From Craterostigma plantagineum (taxonomy: Eukaryota > Streptophyta > Magnoliopsida > Lamiales > Linderniaceae), in NCBI GenBank assembly GCA_027422505.1, contig JAPQWV010000634.1, positions 186,001 through 250,000 on the forward strand: a stretch of DNA of 64,000 bases. The letters are read 5' to 3'. Positions within the stretch are counted from its first letter, which is position 1. Each line of letters opens with the position of its first letter. The position numbers and the translations under genes are program-made. Positions 11,144 to 21,533 of this stretch are shown piece after piece. Under the pieces are notes generated by a model. It ran no database searches. It saw nothing but the letters and a program-made list of their open reading frames with translations, and was not told the origin of the DNA.

Positions 11144-14100
11144 ATGTCGTCGGAGATCGAGGTTGTTGAGGAGGTTGAGTCTGGAGGGAACGACCACAGT
11201 CAGAATTCCACGGCAGCTGCTGTGGCGGAAGATGAGAGCTTGAGGAACGATGTGTACACTGCGGCGGCGTACGGAGACATGGAGAAACTCCGGCGTTTGG
11301 TTGAGAAGGAAGGATGCGCTGTTTCAGAACCCGATGGGCTTGGTTACTACGCTCTACAGTGGGCCGCGCTTAATAACAGAACAGCCGAGGCACAGTACAT
11401 TATCGAGGTATCAAACAGTAATCTTCATCGCCAGTGTTTTCTTATTTATGCGAGACTTGTCTTTGAGCTAGTTTGATTTGAAATTATTGCCTAGCATAAT
11501 GCGAAACTGGTTATTGATTTTGGGATATTGGGATTTATAGTTGGATTGGCCTTCCCTGCAAGTTGTGCGAAATTAAACTTTACTGGTTAGAAGCTAGCAA
11601 AGTAGTAGTTCTTGAACTGGAAACTAAGGATACTTACAAAAGGTTTAAGATTTTTTTCCATTTATTGGTTATAAAATGTAGTGATAAAAGGAGAGTTCTG
11701 TATGGAAAAACATGGATTGGATAATCTGCCGTGCTATGAATTGCTTTATGCGGTCACGGCAACAAGCAATAAAGGGAGGTCTTCGGTGCTTGAAAAATCA
11801 TTGGATCATGTGTATTGCGTATACATTAATTAGAATTCTTACCCGATTTTTAATTGATGAACATGCTTTGGCGTTTTTGTGATGATTCGTTTTTTTTCTT
11901 GTTCTGTTTCATGATGTGGCAGCACGGAGGTAATATTAACGCACGTGATCATACAGGCCAAACAGCTCTGCACTGGAGTGCGGTGAGGGGTGCTAGTCAG
12001 GTTGCCGAACTTCTGTTACACGATGGTGCTCGGGTCAACGCAGTGGACAATAATGGCTATCAGGTATTCTTATTACAGTTGTTGCAGTTGCTACTTGCTA
12101 TAAAGGAACAACTTTGATGATAAGTTCACAATTGCATTTTGTAGTCTTATTTGGTCTTAGGATCCTCTTAACATTTCGATTTGCCGTCATTTCGCAATTT
12201 AGCATCTATTTACAGTCACGTTTGATTCTATTGTAGGCGACGCATGTTGCAGCACAATATGGTCAGACCGCTTTCCTTTGTCATATTGTGACAAAATGGA
12301 ATGCCGATGCAGATGTCCCTGATAATGATGGAAGAAGCCCACTGCACTGGTACTGTACGAATATAAATTTGATTCACTGTTACCATGCATATATGTAGAG
12401 TAGCTGATTTATATGTCGTAACTTTTTCATCAGTTTAAGATTGATGTTCATAAACGACATTTGCATCCCCTTTTTTTGTCCATATTACGGTTGGCTCACT
12501 TATTCCACTGCAGTTAATGTGTTGCTTCCGAAATAATATGTAACCATGCCATGCTTTCTTACTTTTCCGATGTGAGCTGACCAAGAAATTGTCAATTAAT
12601 AATTTGGAAGTGCATTTAGTTTATTCTCTTTTATATGGCTACAGGGCTGCTTACAAGGGATTTGCTGACTGTATACGTCTTCTATTATACCTCAATGCAG
12701 ATAGAGCACGACGGGACAAGGATGGTAAGTTGAAGTGGCCTATTCTTACTATTTTTCCAGCGTATTTTCTATTTTTACATTGTTTGCTCTAGTTAGTTAC
12801 CACTGTAGTTGTATTCTTCTTATAAGTAACTAATGTTCATCTTTCATAATTAGGTTGCACCCCTCTGCATTGGGCTGCCATTAGGGGCAACTTAGAAGCA
12901 TGCACTATCTTGGTCCAGGCAGGAAAGAAGGAAGATTTGGTTGTAACAGATAATACTGGACTCACACCTGCTCAGCTCGCATCTGACAAAAATCACAGAC
13001 AAGTTGCATTTTTCCTTGTAGGTACCCTATAAACTCTTATAGCCGTTCTTGTTTCTTCTGACTTTAGTTTATGGTATAAATTCAAGTGACAAGGGACATT
13101 GAGTATTACATAGTGGGGAATTGATCAGGTTTCATGGCATCTTGGATGGTTTTCTAGGCAATCCATTTATTATTAAATAAGTACTTCCACTGGATTTTTC
13201 TTTTTTTTTTTGCTAATATGGACCTTGCTTGGGACAGTCATAACCCTGTGTGCTGTTATTATGTACTTTCTGCAGGGAAATGCTAAAAAGTTGTTTGACA
13301 ATCGATGGGATCGCAACAGTTTCATTGGCAAACTTTCAAGATTAGGAATGGCTCCAATACTTTGGTCTGTTATCTTTGCGCTGCTGGTAACATATGTCCA
13401 TTCAGTCATTGTGGGTAAGCTATCTGATTGTTCTTTTTATTTTTGGCTTTTGATTTTATTCTTGATAAGTTATCCTATTTTGGATACTTGCAGCTTCTAA
13501 TTTGCCAAGGCTAACAGCTGGCTTCGGCCTTTTTGCATGGATGGGTGTATTCTTAGCATCTGCTGGTCTAATTCTATTCTATAGAAGTAGCAGGTATCTA
13601 TGTAGTTCGTCAATAGGTTTTTGGACCATGGCTGGCGTTTGGGGGTTTGTTTTGTTATTCGTTGCAAACTCAAACCCTCAATAGTTAGCTTTTTCTCTTT
13701 TTCGAAGCGTCGTCACAAACATTTCTTTTTGTTTGTACTTCCAAGAAATAATTTAATGCCTGTGTTTTAATTATTTATAGCAAGGATCCCGGTTATATCA
13801 GAACGAACACGCACGATTCTGAAACCATGAAGGATGATGTAAGTATTGTTACCATCTTTAAATATCAGTTCCTCCCTCGTCATTTATTCCCATGTATTTT
13901 ACGGCTGTTTTCATATGCTCGAACAAGTCTAAAGTCTGCGCGCACTGAACATATATTTTTTTTCACTCAACTAATTTTGTACTATGTATAGGAACCTCTG
14001 CTGAAGATCGACGTAAACAATCCTGCTCTACTATCTGGAAATTGGTCTCAGCTTTGCGCAACTTGCAAGGTATTCGCCCTTCGCCGTGCAATATTTTTCT

Positions 14101-15285
14101 TAATTTGATTGAAATACAAGCAGCAGTTCTCATTCTGACAAAATATTATGTGACATTTGACTTTTCCCTTTACCAGATTGTTCGGCCACTTCGTGCAAAG
14201 CACTGTTCGACCTGCGATCGTTGCGTCGAACAATTCGACCATCACTGCCCTTGGGTCTCCAATTGCATTGGCAAGGTTCTGTGTCATTTTCCGCTCTAGA
14301 TATCCTCTTCTTTTATTCTATGTGTCGGTATTTTTTCTCCATGTCTACATTGTTTTTGTAAGTAGGTTTTTCTTGCTCTGACTAGTCTTTAAATTTTCTG
14401 CTGCAGAAAAACAAGTGGGACTTTTTCTTATTCCTCGTCCTCGAAGTTACTGCAATGTTGATCACAGGGACGGTGGCTCTGATAAGTAAGAGTAACGTGC
14501 ATCATATTTTGTCTTACATCCCACGAGATTGATTTTAATAACCTCGAGCGTTTAATACTATATCTTCCGCAGGGGTGTTGACGGACCCCACGGCTCCATC
14601 TTCATTCGTAGAATGGTTGAGCCACGCTGGCAATCACCATGTCGGCGCCTTATCTTTCCTATTCGCAGATTTCTTCCTCCTCTCCGGCGTCGCTGTGCTG
14701 ACAGCTGTCCAGGCTTCTCAGGTAATTAATTAATTACCTTACCATTCATGAAAAAATAACATCTTCTCGAGAAAAAAAAAATTGAGTTTTTTTCTGTTCT
14801 CTTGATTGGCTGGCGTGACGCAGATTGCACGCAACATCACGACGAACGAGATGGCCAACGCGATGAGGTACGGTTACCTCCGAGGGCAAAACGGTCATTT
14901 CCGCAACCCATACGACCACGGCTGCAAGAAGAACTGCACAGACTTCTTGATAAACGGTCAGAACGAAGACGTCGAGTTGCCCGTCGAGGAATATTCCGGC
15001 GAATCGCCGCCGCGTGGGATCGGAATGGTACAGATGGAAAACCGATCGAATGGCCACGGTCATTTGGCGATCGACGTGAACAATACCTCTGAGAACGGTC
15101 GTCGAGGGCACGTTCATTCTTCTCAGTGCAGCCACGGTCATAATTATAACCATAATAATACGCGAGGTAATAATAATGATATTAATAATAATAATGATAA
15201 TAGTCGTGGTAGTAGCGTGCCTCTAGGCCTGGGCGTCGGTTTGGGTAGGAATGGTTTTACGCGTCCCTCGGCGGCGCCCTTGTGA
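11144..15285 (+). CDS. TIP1: Ankyrin-repeat DHHC S-acyltransferase, TIP1/PAT24
   Basis: Thirteen exons (11144-11407, 11923-12063, 12237-12349, 12645-12724, 12854-13017, 13276-13414, 13494-13593, 13781-13838, 13992-14069, 14177-14275, 14407-14485, 14573-14721, 14824-15285) join in phase into 641 residues, against about 620 in Arabidopsis TIP1. Five to six ankyrin repeats (residues about 40-250, with HWSAVRG, PLHWAAYKG and [11 protein letters not shown]) precede two membrane segments. The Cys-rich DHHC domain follows, with the catalytic DHHC at 400-403, then two more membrane helices and an Asn/His-rich cytosolic tail. The enzyme palmitoylates membrane proteins; loss in Arabidopsis disturbs root-hair tip growth and cell size. 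I chose 11144 over the in-frame upstream ATG at 11105 because the family starts with the acidic [12 protein letters not shown] segment. The last exon carries AAT/GGT simple repeats. Confidence 0.94.
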
Positions 15286-15784
15286 TAATTTATTTGTTTA
15301 TTTGTTTATACTGTATTTATTTTTGTATGAGGAAATGATCTGAAAGTGCCCAGCCATTTTGAAGTTTTTCCTCCTTTGTATTTCTGGGTTTTTGTTTACA
15401 GTTTTGAAGGGTAAAGATAACAGACATTCTGGGTTGGTTAAGGTATATATCATGCTCTATATAGACATGACAAGATTAGGTATTGAAGACTGAAATATAG
15501 CATATCCATTAATTCAATAAAGATGATTAAGTATATGTGTATATATATTGTGAAGTACATCATCACTACCGTTTACCTCATACGCTTACAACAAACATGC
15601 CTGAAAAACGCGAAAAGAACGGCTCGCACAAGCCTGAAAAGTACACAACTTGTCGCCTTGGTAGAGTATCGAAATCTCGGAAAAGTCGAGCATATAATCA
15701 ATCTACAGAAACAATATTGCCGTCGATTGTTGTCGAAGATCTTCAGAAAACTATATTCACCAGCAAAAAAATCATCCCGAGCGT
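15286..15784. other. Convergent intergenic spacer
   Basis: The 3' UTRs of TIP1 (+) and the PHOX gene (-). No other feature. Confidence 0.5.
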
Positions 15785-18383
15785 TTATGCGTGTTCGAGG
15801 GCGTGATAGAGCTTCGAAACCCTCCTTCGAAGCAGAGGCTCGACGCGAAAAGAAGGAATGCTGCTCTGCCACCTCTTCGCTTCGTACATCTCATTCCAAG
15901 CCTGTATTATCTCGTTAATGTTGAATCCCAAACCTTAAGAGAAAAAAATAACGTAAAAAAAAATGTCAGAAACCCACTTCCCACGGCAAACGACATTTTT
16001 AGTACCCAACGAATAGAGTATGGACGTTTATGGTCCCCATATTACGAGATGCCACTTCAAAAAACAGCCCAAAATCGATAACATTGAAAACTAAAAGCGA
16101 CATTTTGATATATGAGATGAGAACCAGAAACGCCTATATCCCAAATACTGGGAACTAAGAATATCGTCGTTCTGCCATAGAAAAAAAAAAAACGAGGGCG
16201 TACCTTCGAGCGTCGCATCGTTCGAGCAGTGATTCTTCACCATCACTGCAATATCCGACGGCGAAGCGCCGGCGAGCTCGAATTTCTCCAACGAAACCTC
16301 AAGGCATTCTTGCCACACGGGCAAGCCCAGCTTAAACTCCATGATCGACCTTTCGTAGAGCATCGTTCCCCAAATCACATTAATCTGAGACCTCATCGTC
16401 GCCGCTTGCTCGGCAGCTTCTTCATCCTTAACGTTCTTCAGAACGCCGCCGAGCTTCATCTTATTCAACAGATTCTCCGCCTTGCTAGGAATCTGAGAAG
16501 GCGCCTTCGCAAGAACCATCCTCTGAGCCTCGGCCGCCTCCCACATTTGCATTCCCTTCTCCATATTTTCCTCGGCGTAGTTGTAAAGCTCGAGCGCTTC
16601 GGTCGAAGGCCATTCAGACAAGTCCACCGAGGTTCCCACTGCGTAGTACCAAGAAAGTTTCGCACTCTCAAACTGCTGCTGACCTAAGGCGAGAACTGCT
16701 TCGTAGAAATTGGGCTTGATTTTGAGGGCGTGTTCGTACTTTTCGCCAGCCTTGACGTATTCCTTTATCGCCCAGTCATACGCGTTCTTAACCTGGGAAA
16801 GCACTTGCTCGCTCGAAGAGTCGTCTGGGAAGTAAACCCTCTTTCTCGCCCTCGCCATGTGTACGTTTCCCCAGTTGAAGAGCGCTAATGCGGCCATTTC
16901 TTGGAATTTATCAGCGGCCTCGGCGAATAATTCTTGCGCCTCGTCGCTCGTCACCGTTTCCTCCATGGCGTCTGAGTACAGCTTTATGGCGTTTTCGTGG
17001 AGGTCGAGGTAAGAATCCACGTCGAACCCTACGTAGTTCTTGAAGAACTGAGCGAACTGAACGATCCAATCGCTGATGCAAGCGGATTCGATTCTTGCGG
17101 CCCCAGCGATGCCCTTTTTGCTGGGATAGAAGTCTTCTTCTTCGTTGCTATTACCCATTGTAATGATCTTTTCGAAGAACGGGTCTTGCTCGGGGGAAAC
17201 TTCGACGACGAAGAGCTTGAATGTGCCTTTATGAGCAGCGGATTGTTCGGCTAACTTCAGCTCTTCTACGGTGGTGATTGTGACTAAATCTCCTTCTTGA
17301 TCCCTATACTTGATTAGAACGGCCTTAGAACTGGGAAACCGATCGGCGACGATCTCCCTCAGTTTCAACAGATCGCAGCTGAGGGGAATTTGGGCACACC
17401 TTATGTCTTCTCCGAAGACTAACTTCACTGTTTTCCCAGGCCTTTCCTCGTTGCCGCTGATGATTTTTTCCTCCTCGACGACCACTTTATCCTCTGTTTT
17501 CTTCTCCTCTACATATTCCTTGGACTTCCTTAACATCTTCTCTTGGGCTTTTCTTTCCCTGAGAGCTTTCCTCTCGCAAGCTTCTTTCTCCAAGACTTGT
17601 CTGTACAAGCTCATCCAATCAGCTTCTCTTTCCTTATTAGCATGTTGTCCGTTTAAGCCCTTCTCATCAGATTCTTTTTCCTTAACTTGTCTGTACAAGA
17701 ATTTCCAATCAGATTCCCTTTCCTTTCTCGGCCCGTTGCAGCTTTCCTCGTTAGCCTTCTTCTCCTTGGAAGCATTATTGCCATCTTCCTTCGACGTCTT
17801 CTCTCGGGTTCTTGGCGACTGAAGCAATTCGAAATACTCGGGCAAAGGAACTAAATGAACAGGGCTCTCATTTCCCGACCCTTGCTTCGAAACAGCAGTC
17901 TTAACCCTCTCTTCGATTTCCACAGCCATGAGATTATTCTGCTCCATGGCCAGAACGGTCCCTACGTCTCTAAGGGCTAAGTCTAATCGATTCAATGCTT
18001 CGTAGCAACGAGCCCTCTTCAGCAGTGGTGTATTTCGGCGTGACTTCTAAGGCCAGATTGCACTCGTGTATGGCCTTGGGAAACTCGGCGATGCCCAACT
18101 GCATATAGCACTCGGCTATGTTGCTCCTTAGGTATGAGACGTTTATGTGGTTCCTTGGGAGGAGTTTGATTGCCTTATCGTACTTTAGCATTGCTCCTTC
18201 GTAGTCTCTTCTTTGGAATAATCGATTGCCTTCGTCTTTGAGTTCTTGGGACATGGAGATGAAGAGGGCCGTGTCTTTGTCGGGGGCTCTAGGGCTGTTT
18301 TCCGAGGATTTGAAGGACTTCGAATTCGCTTCGTACGATGAATCTCCTAAGGATTTCTTGTTCTTACCACTCTGTTTCCCCAT
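15785..18383 (-). CDS. TPR-PB1 protein, PHOX1/PHOX4-type, frameshifted
   Basis: Two exons, 16204-18383 and 15785-15933, would give about 777 residues. Visible parts are a Lys/Ser N-terminus, a three-unit carboxylate-clamp TPR (about 45-160; [25 protein letters not shown]), a long charged Glu/Lys stretch with a repeated (D)W(K/M)xLYRQV motif, a PB1 domain (about 300-370; [14 protein letters not shown]) and a conserved helical C-terminus ending in [17 protein letters not shown]. Family members bind HSP90/HSP70 tails through the TPR and associate with membranes or chloroplast surfaces. The frame breaks at about 18020-18026 inside the third TPR. Five bases (a CTGCT unit) are missing relative to the conserved [17 protein letters not shown] continuation, and exon arithmetic is exact once they are counted. 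Either the locus is disrupted or the base sequence is wrong. Downstream, a Met at 17995 could start a TPR-less product. Confidence 0.85.
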
Positions 18384-19549
18384 TTTTCAGACAGGATTTC
18401 GGACAGCAGAAGGAAAGTTCAAACCAATCTCTTCGAAAATCTCCGCCAAGATGAATCAAGAAGATGACCTTTTGCAGAATTCAAACCAATAATCTCTTCA
18501 GAAATCTCCACCAAGATTAATCAAGAAGATAACCTTTTTGCAGAATTCACTCAAATTGAATCATTTACCAATCAAGTACACAAGCTCGTAAGAGCCCACA
18601 ATACAGAAAATTAGCAGTCGCAAAATCCCTCTAATATTGCAGGAAATAAATGAAGAATCTCACGATCCCCCCCAAATTATAGAAGACGATCAGGTGATAT
18701 AGATACAAAATGTCAGCTAGAGAACCTCGATTCAGCTGCAGAGAAGCGAAGATTTGTAAGCTTCGTTTATCGCCTTGTAATGAAATGATGTATGTAATCA
18801 ATCCCTTTCTGCGTTGAAGAAGACAATGTGATTGGGATAATTTCTCGAGGGGGGAAAAGGTTCAATCTTGACGAAGACCCTCAAAGATTTTGGTTTGAAT
18901 CTTTTCTAAGAACGGAGAAAATACAAGAAATCTGTTGGTGGGATATTACGTGGTTGCCGGCAATCTGTGAATAATATTGCGCAAAATACTATTTTGTGAA
19001 GAACAAAAGAACATTGCCAGCTTCACGTAAAAGCCACGAAAGAAAAAAATTTATATTTTACCCGGTTTTATTATAAAAAAAAATTAATAATAATAAATAA
19101 AATCGCAGCTCTTCTTCTATACTGAACAAATGCCATGCGAGCATATTTGTGTGATAATGGAGCTTCTCTTTTTGTTGGCCATTGATTTAGAACATAATCT
19201 TCTTCGGACAATGAGCTCCACGAGTATTACGAATTATGGGACCAATATTATGGGTGACGTCATCGATGATTCCCATAATTACGACATTAATTTCCCTCGT
19301 GTTTACTTAAAAATAACATCAAATTTTCAAATTATAGCCAAGAATTTAACTGAATCATCAAACTTCGTATGAATTATTTGATGTTTTTTTCACCAAGCTT
19401 GTAAGGGCAAAGAAAGCATGTGAGTAAAGCTTTGGCCTTTGCATCTCTTACAAGGCAACCACCTCTTTTTTCCCCCCATAACATAATTGTTCCTTTTTTT
19501 TTTTTCTTGCAAATATATAGAACTAAAAGTCGCACCAAAACACCATATT
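18384..19549. other. Upstream region of the PHOX gene with a tandem duplication
   Basis: 5' UTR and promoter of the PHOX gene, with no supported coding frame. A duplicated 62-65 bp unit at 18419-18545 is listed separately. Confidence 0.5.
18419..18545. repeat. Tandem duplication (about 63 bp x 2) in the PHOX leader
   Basis: Two adjacent copies, 18419-18480 and 18481-18545, share TTCAAACCAAT...AATCAAGAAGAT...TTTGCAGAA with a handful of substitutions and small indels. The position is 35-160 bases upstream of the start codon, so it lies in the 5' UTR or core promoter. Confidence 0.8.
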
Positions 19550-19565
19550 AAAGTGCGCAGATGGG
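19550..19565. repeat. Left target-site duplication of the retroposon
   Basis: AAAGTGCGCAGATGGG. An identical copy lies at 20495-20510. The non-A core GTGCGCAGATGGG is 13 bases, too long to match by chance across 930 bp. Confidence 0.9.
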
Positions 19566-20494
19566 TAAATTTTGGTGGACCAAGTCAGAATTCTATCGAG
19601 ATCACTTTGCCCTTTCTCTCTCTAGGGTTTCTCTCTCACCTGAATTCTCTCCACAAAGCCGCCGCACACAAGAAAATGGTCTTCTCCCCCAACCTCCATT
19701 AATGGAGGTGGGGGAGGTTTTTTGCTTTCTTTTATTCAGCTTTTATGCTTTTCCTTTCGTTTTTTTGCTCGTTCTTACAATAAGGCGGAGGTGGACGACT
19801 CCGCCTCGACCGACTCCGCTCCACCTTCGCTCGCCACGGTGCCCGCCTCACCTTTGCTCGCCACGATCTCCGTCTAACCGTCGGTCGCCGCCGTTTCCGC
19901 CTCCGCCAGCCTCCGCTAGGCTCCGTCAGCGCCGCCGGCAGCGCCACCCACCGCCAGCCACGCCAACCTCCCCTTCGGCTTGCCGCACTCGCAGATCCAA
20001 CCTTTCCACACGACCCGGCTCGCCTGCTGCCTTGCGCCGACACCCCCACCTCGCCGCCAACTCGCCGACCGCCGACCACCGACCGCCGCGCCACACCTCA
20101 CTATCGTCCACCCGCGAGTCTCCCGTGGGGAGCTCGTTTCTTCCGGCCATTTGATCGGGAGCTTTTTCTCCCATTGTGGAGCCATTTCTCCCTTGTGGAG
20201 CCTCTTCCGATGAAGACGATAACCTCGAGTCGTTGGACAAAATAATGTAGAGTACCGTAGATTTGGATTAATAACCTTCTCTGTCGTATGTTCTATAGAT
20301 TTTGGTCCAAGTTCGAGGCTAATTTCGTTTTCTGTCGGCTTGTTTTTTTTTTTTTTTTTTTTTTTTTGTGATGCATTGCTCCTTGTGAGTCTTTGTTTCT
20401 CTACCGGATACTGTGTTACCGGAGAGACCCTTTGGGCTATTTAGCCCCTGTATCTTTGTTTATTAATGCAAGCTATCGTTTCGGAAAAAAAAAA
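19566..20494 (+). mobile_element. LINE-type retroposon with poly(A) tail and 16-bp target duplication
   Basis: A 929-bp insert bounded by the perfect duplications at 19550-19565 and 20495-20510. It ends in an A-run (about 13 A) directly before the right duplication, the signature of target-primed reverse transcription. The 3' part has a 14-base palindrome GGGCTATTTAGCCC (20434-20447) and TTTATTAATGCAAGC just before the tail, resembling 3' ends of plant L1-like LINEs. There is an internal T-run at 20346-20368. The middle (19790-20150) is C-rich and open as a Pro/Arg/Ser frame, with no reverse transcriptase or endonuclease motif, so the copy is non-autonomous: either 5'-truncated, internally deleted, or a chimeric retrocopy. 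The insertion is fairly young, since the duplications are identical. Confidence 0.85.
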
Positions 20495-20510
20495 AAAGTG
20501 CGCAGATGGG
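20495..20510. repeat. Right target-site duplication of the retroposon
   Basis: Identical to 19550-19565; its first A's merge with the poly(A) tail, so the exact left edge is ambiguous by a few bases. Confidence 0.9.
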
Positions 20511-21329
20511 CTTGATGAAATTTCAATTGGGCTTTCTGTAATTAATAATATGGGGCCTCATAACTGAATCTTTGGGCCTCATATAGTCATATCACGGCCC
20601 AACTAACTGTGATATTAGGACCCAATTAGCATATATTTGTTTTGATATTCAAATTCTTAAAGTGGAAAAATAGCGGACGTTAAGGTGTAAATATCCAATT
20701 ATATAACACGATCGATACAGCTACTTACCAACGTAATATAACGTATATATATAACCATTTCCTAAACAAATCCATTCGCTTCTAGAAAAATATTACTACC
20801 AACACGGCGTAAGACGACGTAATTAACTCATTGTTAATTAAGTAATTATTAATAATAACGAGTTAATTTGCATATCTAATCCGTATATAGAGAAGGAGCA
20901 AGTCGTCGAATGATTGGTGCGACGCGTGCACAGGTAAGCATTAGCTGTGTATTGTAGGCGGGCATGTGCTGCTTGAAAAATATACGAAATTTTATTTAAT
21001 AATACCAACAAAATAAGAAAAAGTTTTGTGCCCGAAAACTTTTTGTTTTTACGTATAAATTTTTTTGGGAAGAGAAGACTGAGCCGAGGGGCATGTTTGG
21101 ACTTTGGACCAATTTACTATATAATTCATGTTACTTTATAAAAGTAAATGTTAATAATATATATATGTGAATATAAGCAAAATATATCAACGCCCGGCGC
21201 CGGCGGTGTCTACTTAGACTCGCTCGACGCGTTCGATTTTGGCAAAACGAAAAGAAAAATGAAAAATAGAAAATGGAAAAAGAAATCGTAAAAACCTCAC
21301 TTTCCTATTCTTAGATGCTGCAGCTATTC

Positions 21330-21363
<34 letters not shown>

Positions 21364-21533
21364 AATGAAGATGGACTGACTAACCATCGCCATTGTCAAG
21401 CTATAGCTAGATTCAAGAAAACTCCATCATCCTCTTCGTTCGTCAAACCAATCTATACCTATTTTGGTGCTTTTCGTCTGGTAGAAGCTGTTGCTTTGAC
21501 GAAGAAAAGGAAATAAGTGAAATCTGAGCTCTG
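20511..21533. other. Promoter and 5' UTR of the PERK1-like gene
   Basis: AT-rich. A (CT)n tract at about 21331-21361 precedes the start codon by about 170 bases and probably lies in the leader. No coding frame supported. Confidence 0.5.
21331..21361. repeat. (CT)n microsatellite in the PERK1-like 5' UTR
   Basis: About 15 CT units. Pyrimidine CT tracts near transcription starts are common in plant leaders. Confidence 0.85.

Noticed and set aside
16091..16203. PHOX C-terminus read through past 16204
   Set aside because: The read-through sequence is non-conserved; a GT donor there and an exon at 15785-15933 restore the conserved [11 protein letters not shown] ending.
19561..20154. Pro/Arg-rich 197-codon frame as a gene
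   Set aside because: Begins inside the target duplication and lies within the retroposon; composition is driven by C-rich repeats, with several overlapping frames of equal length.
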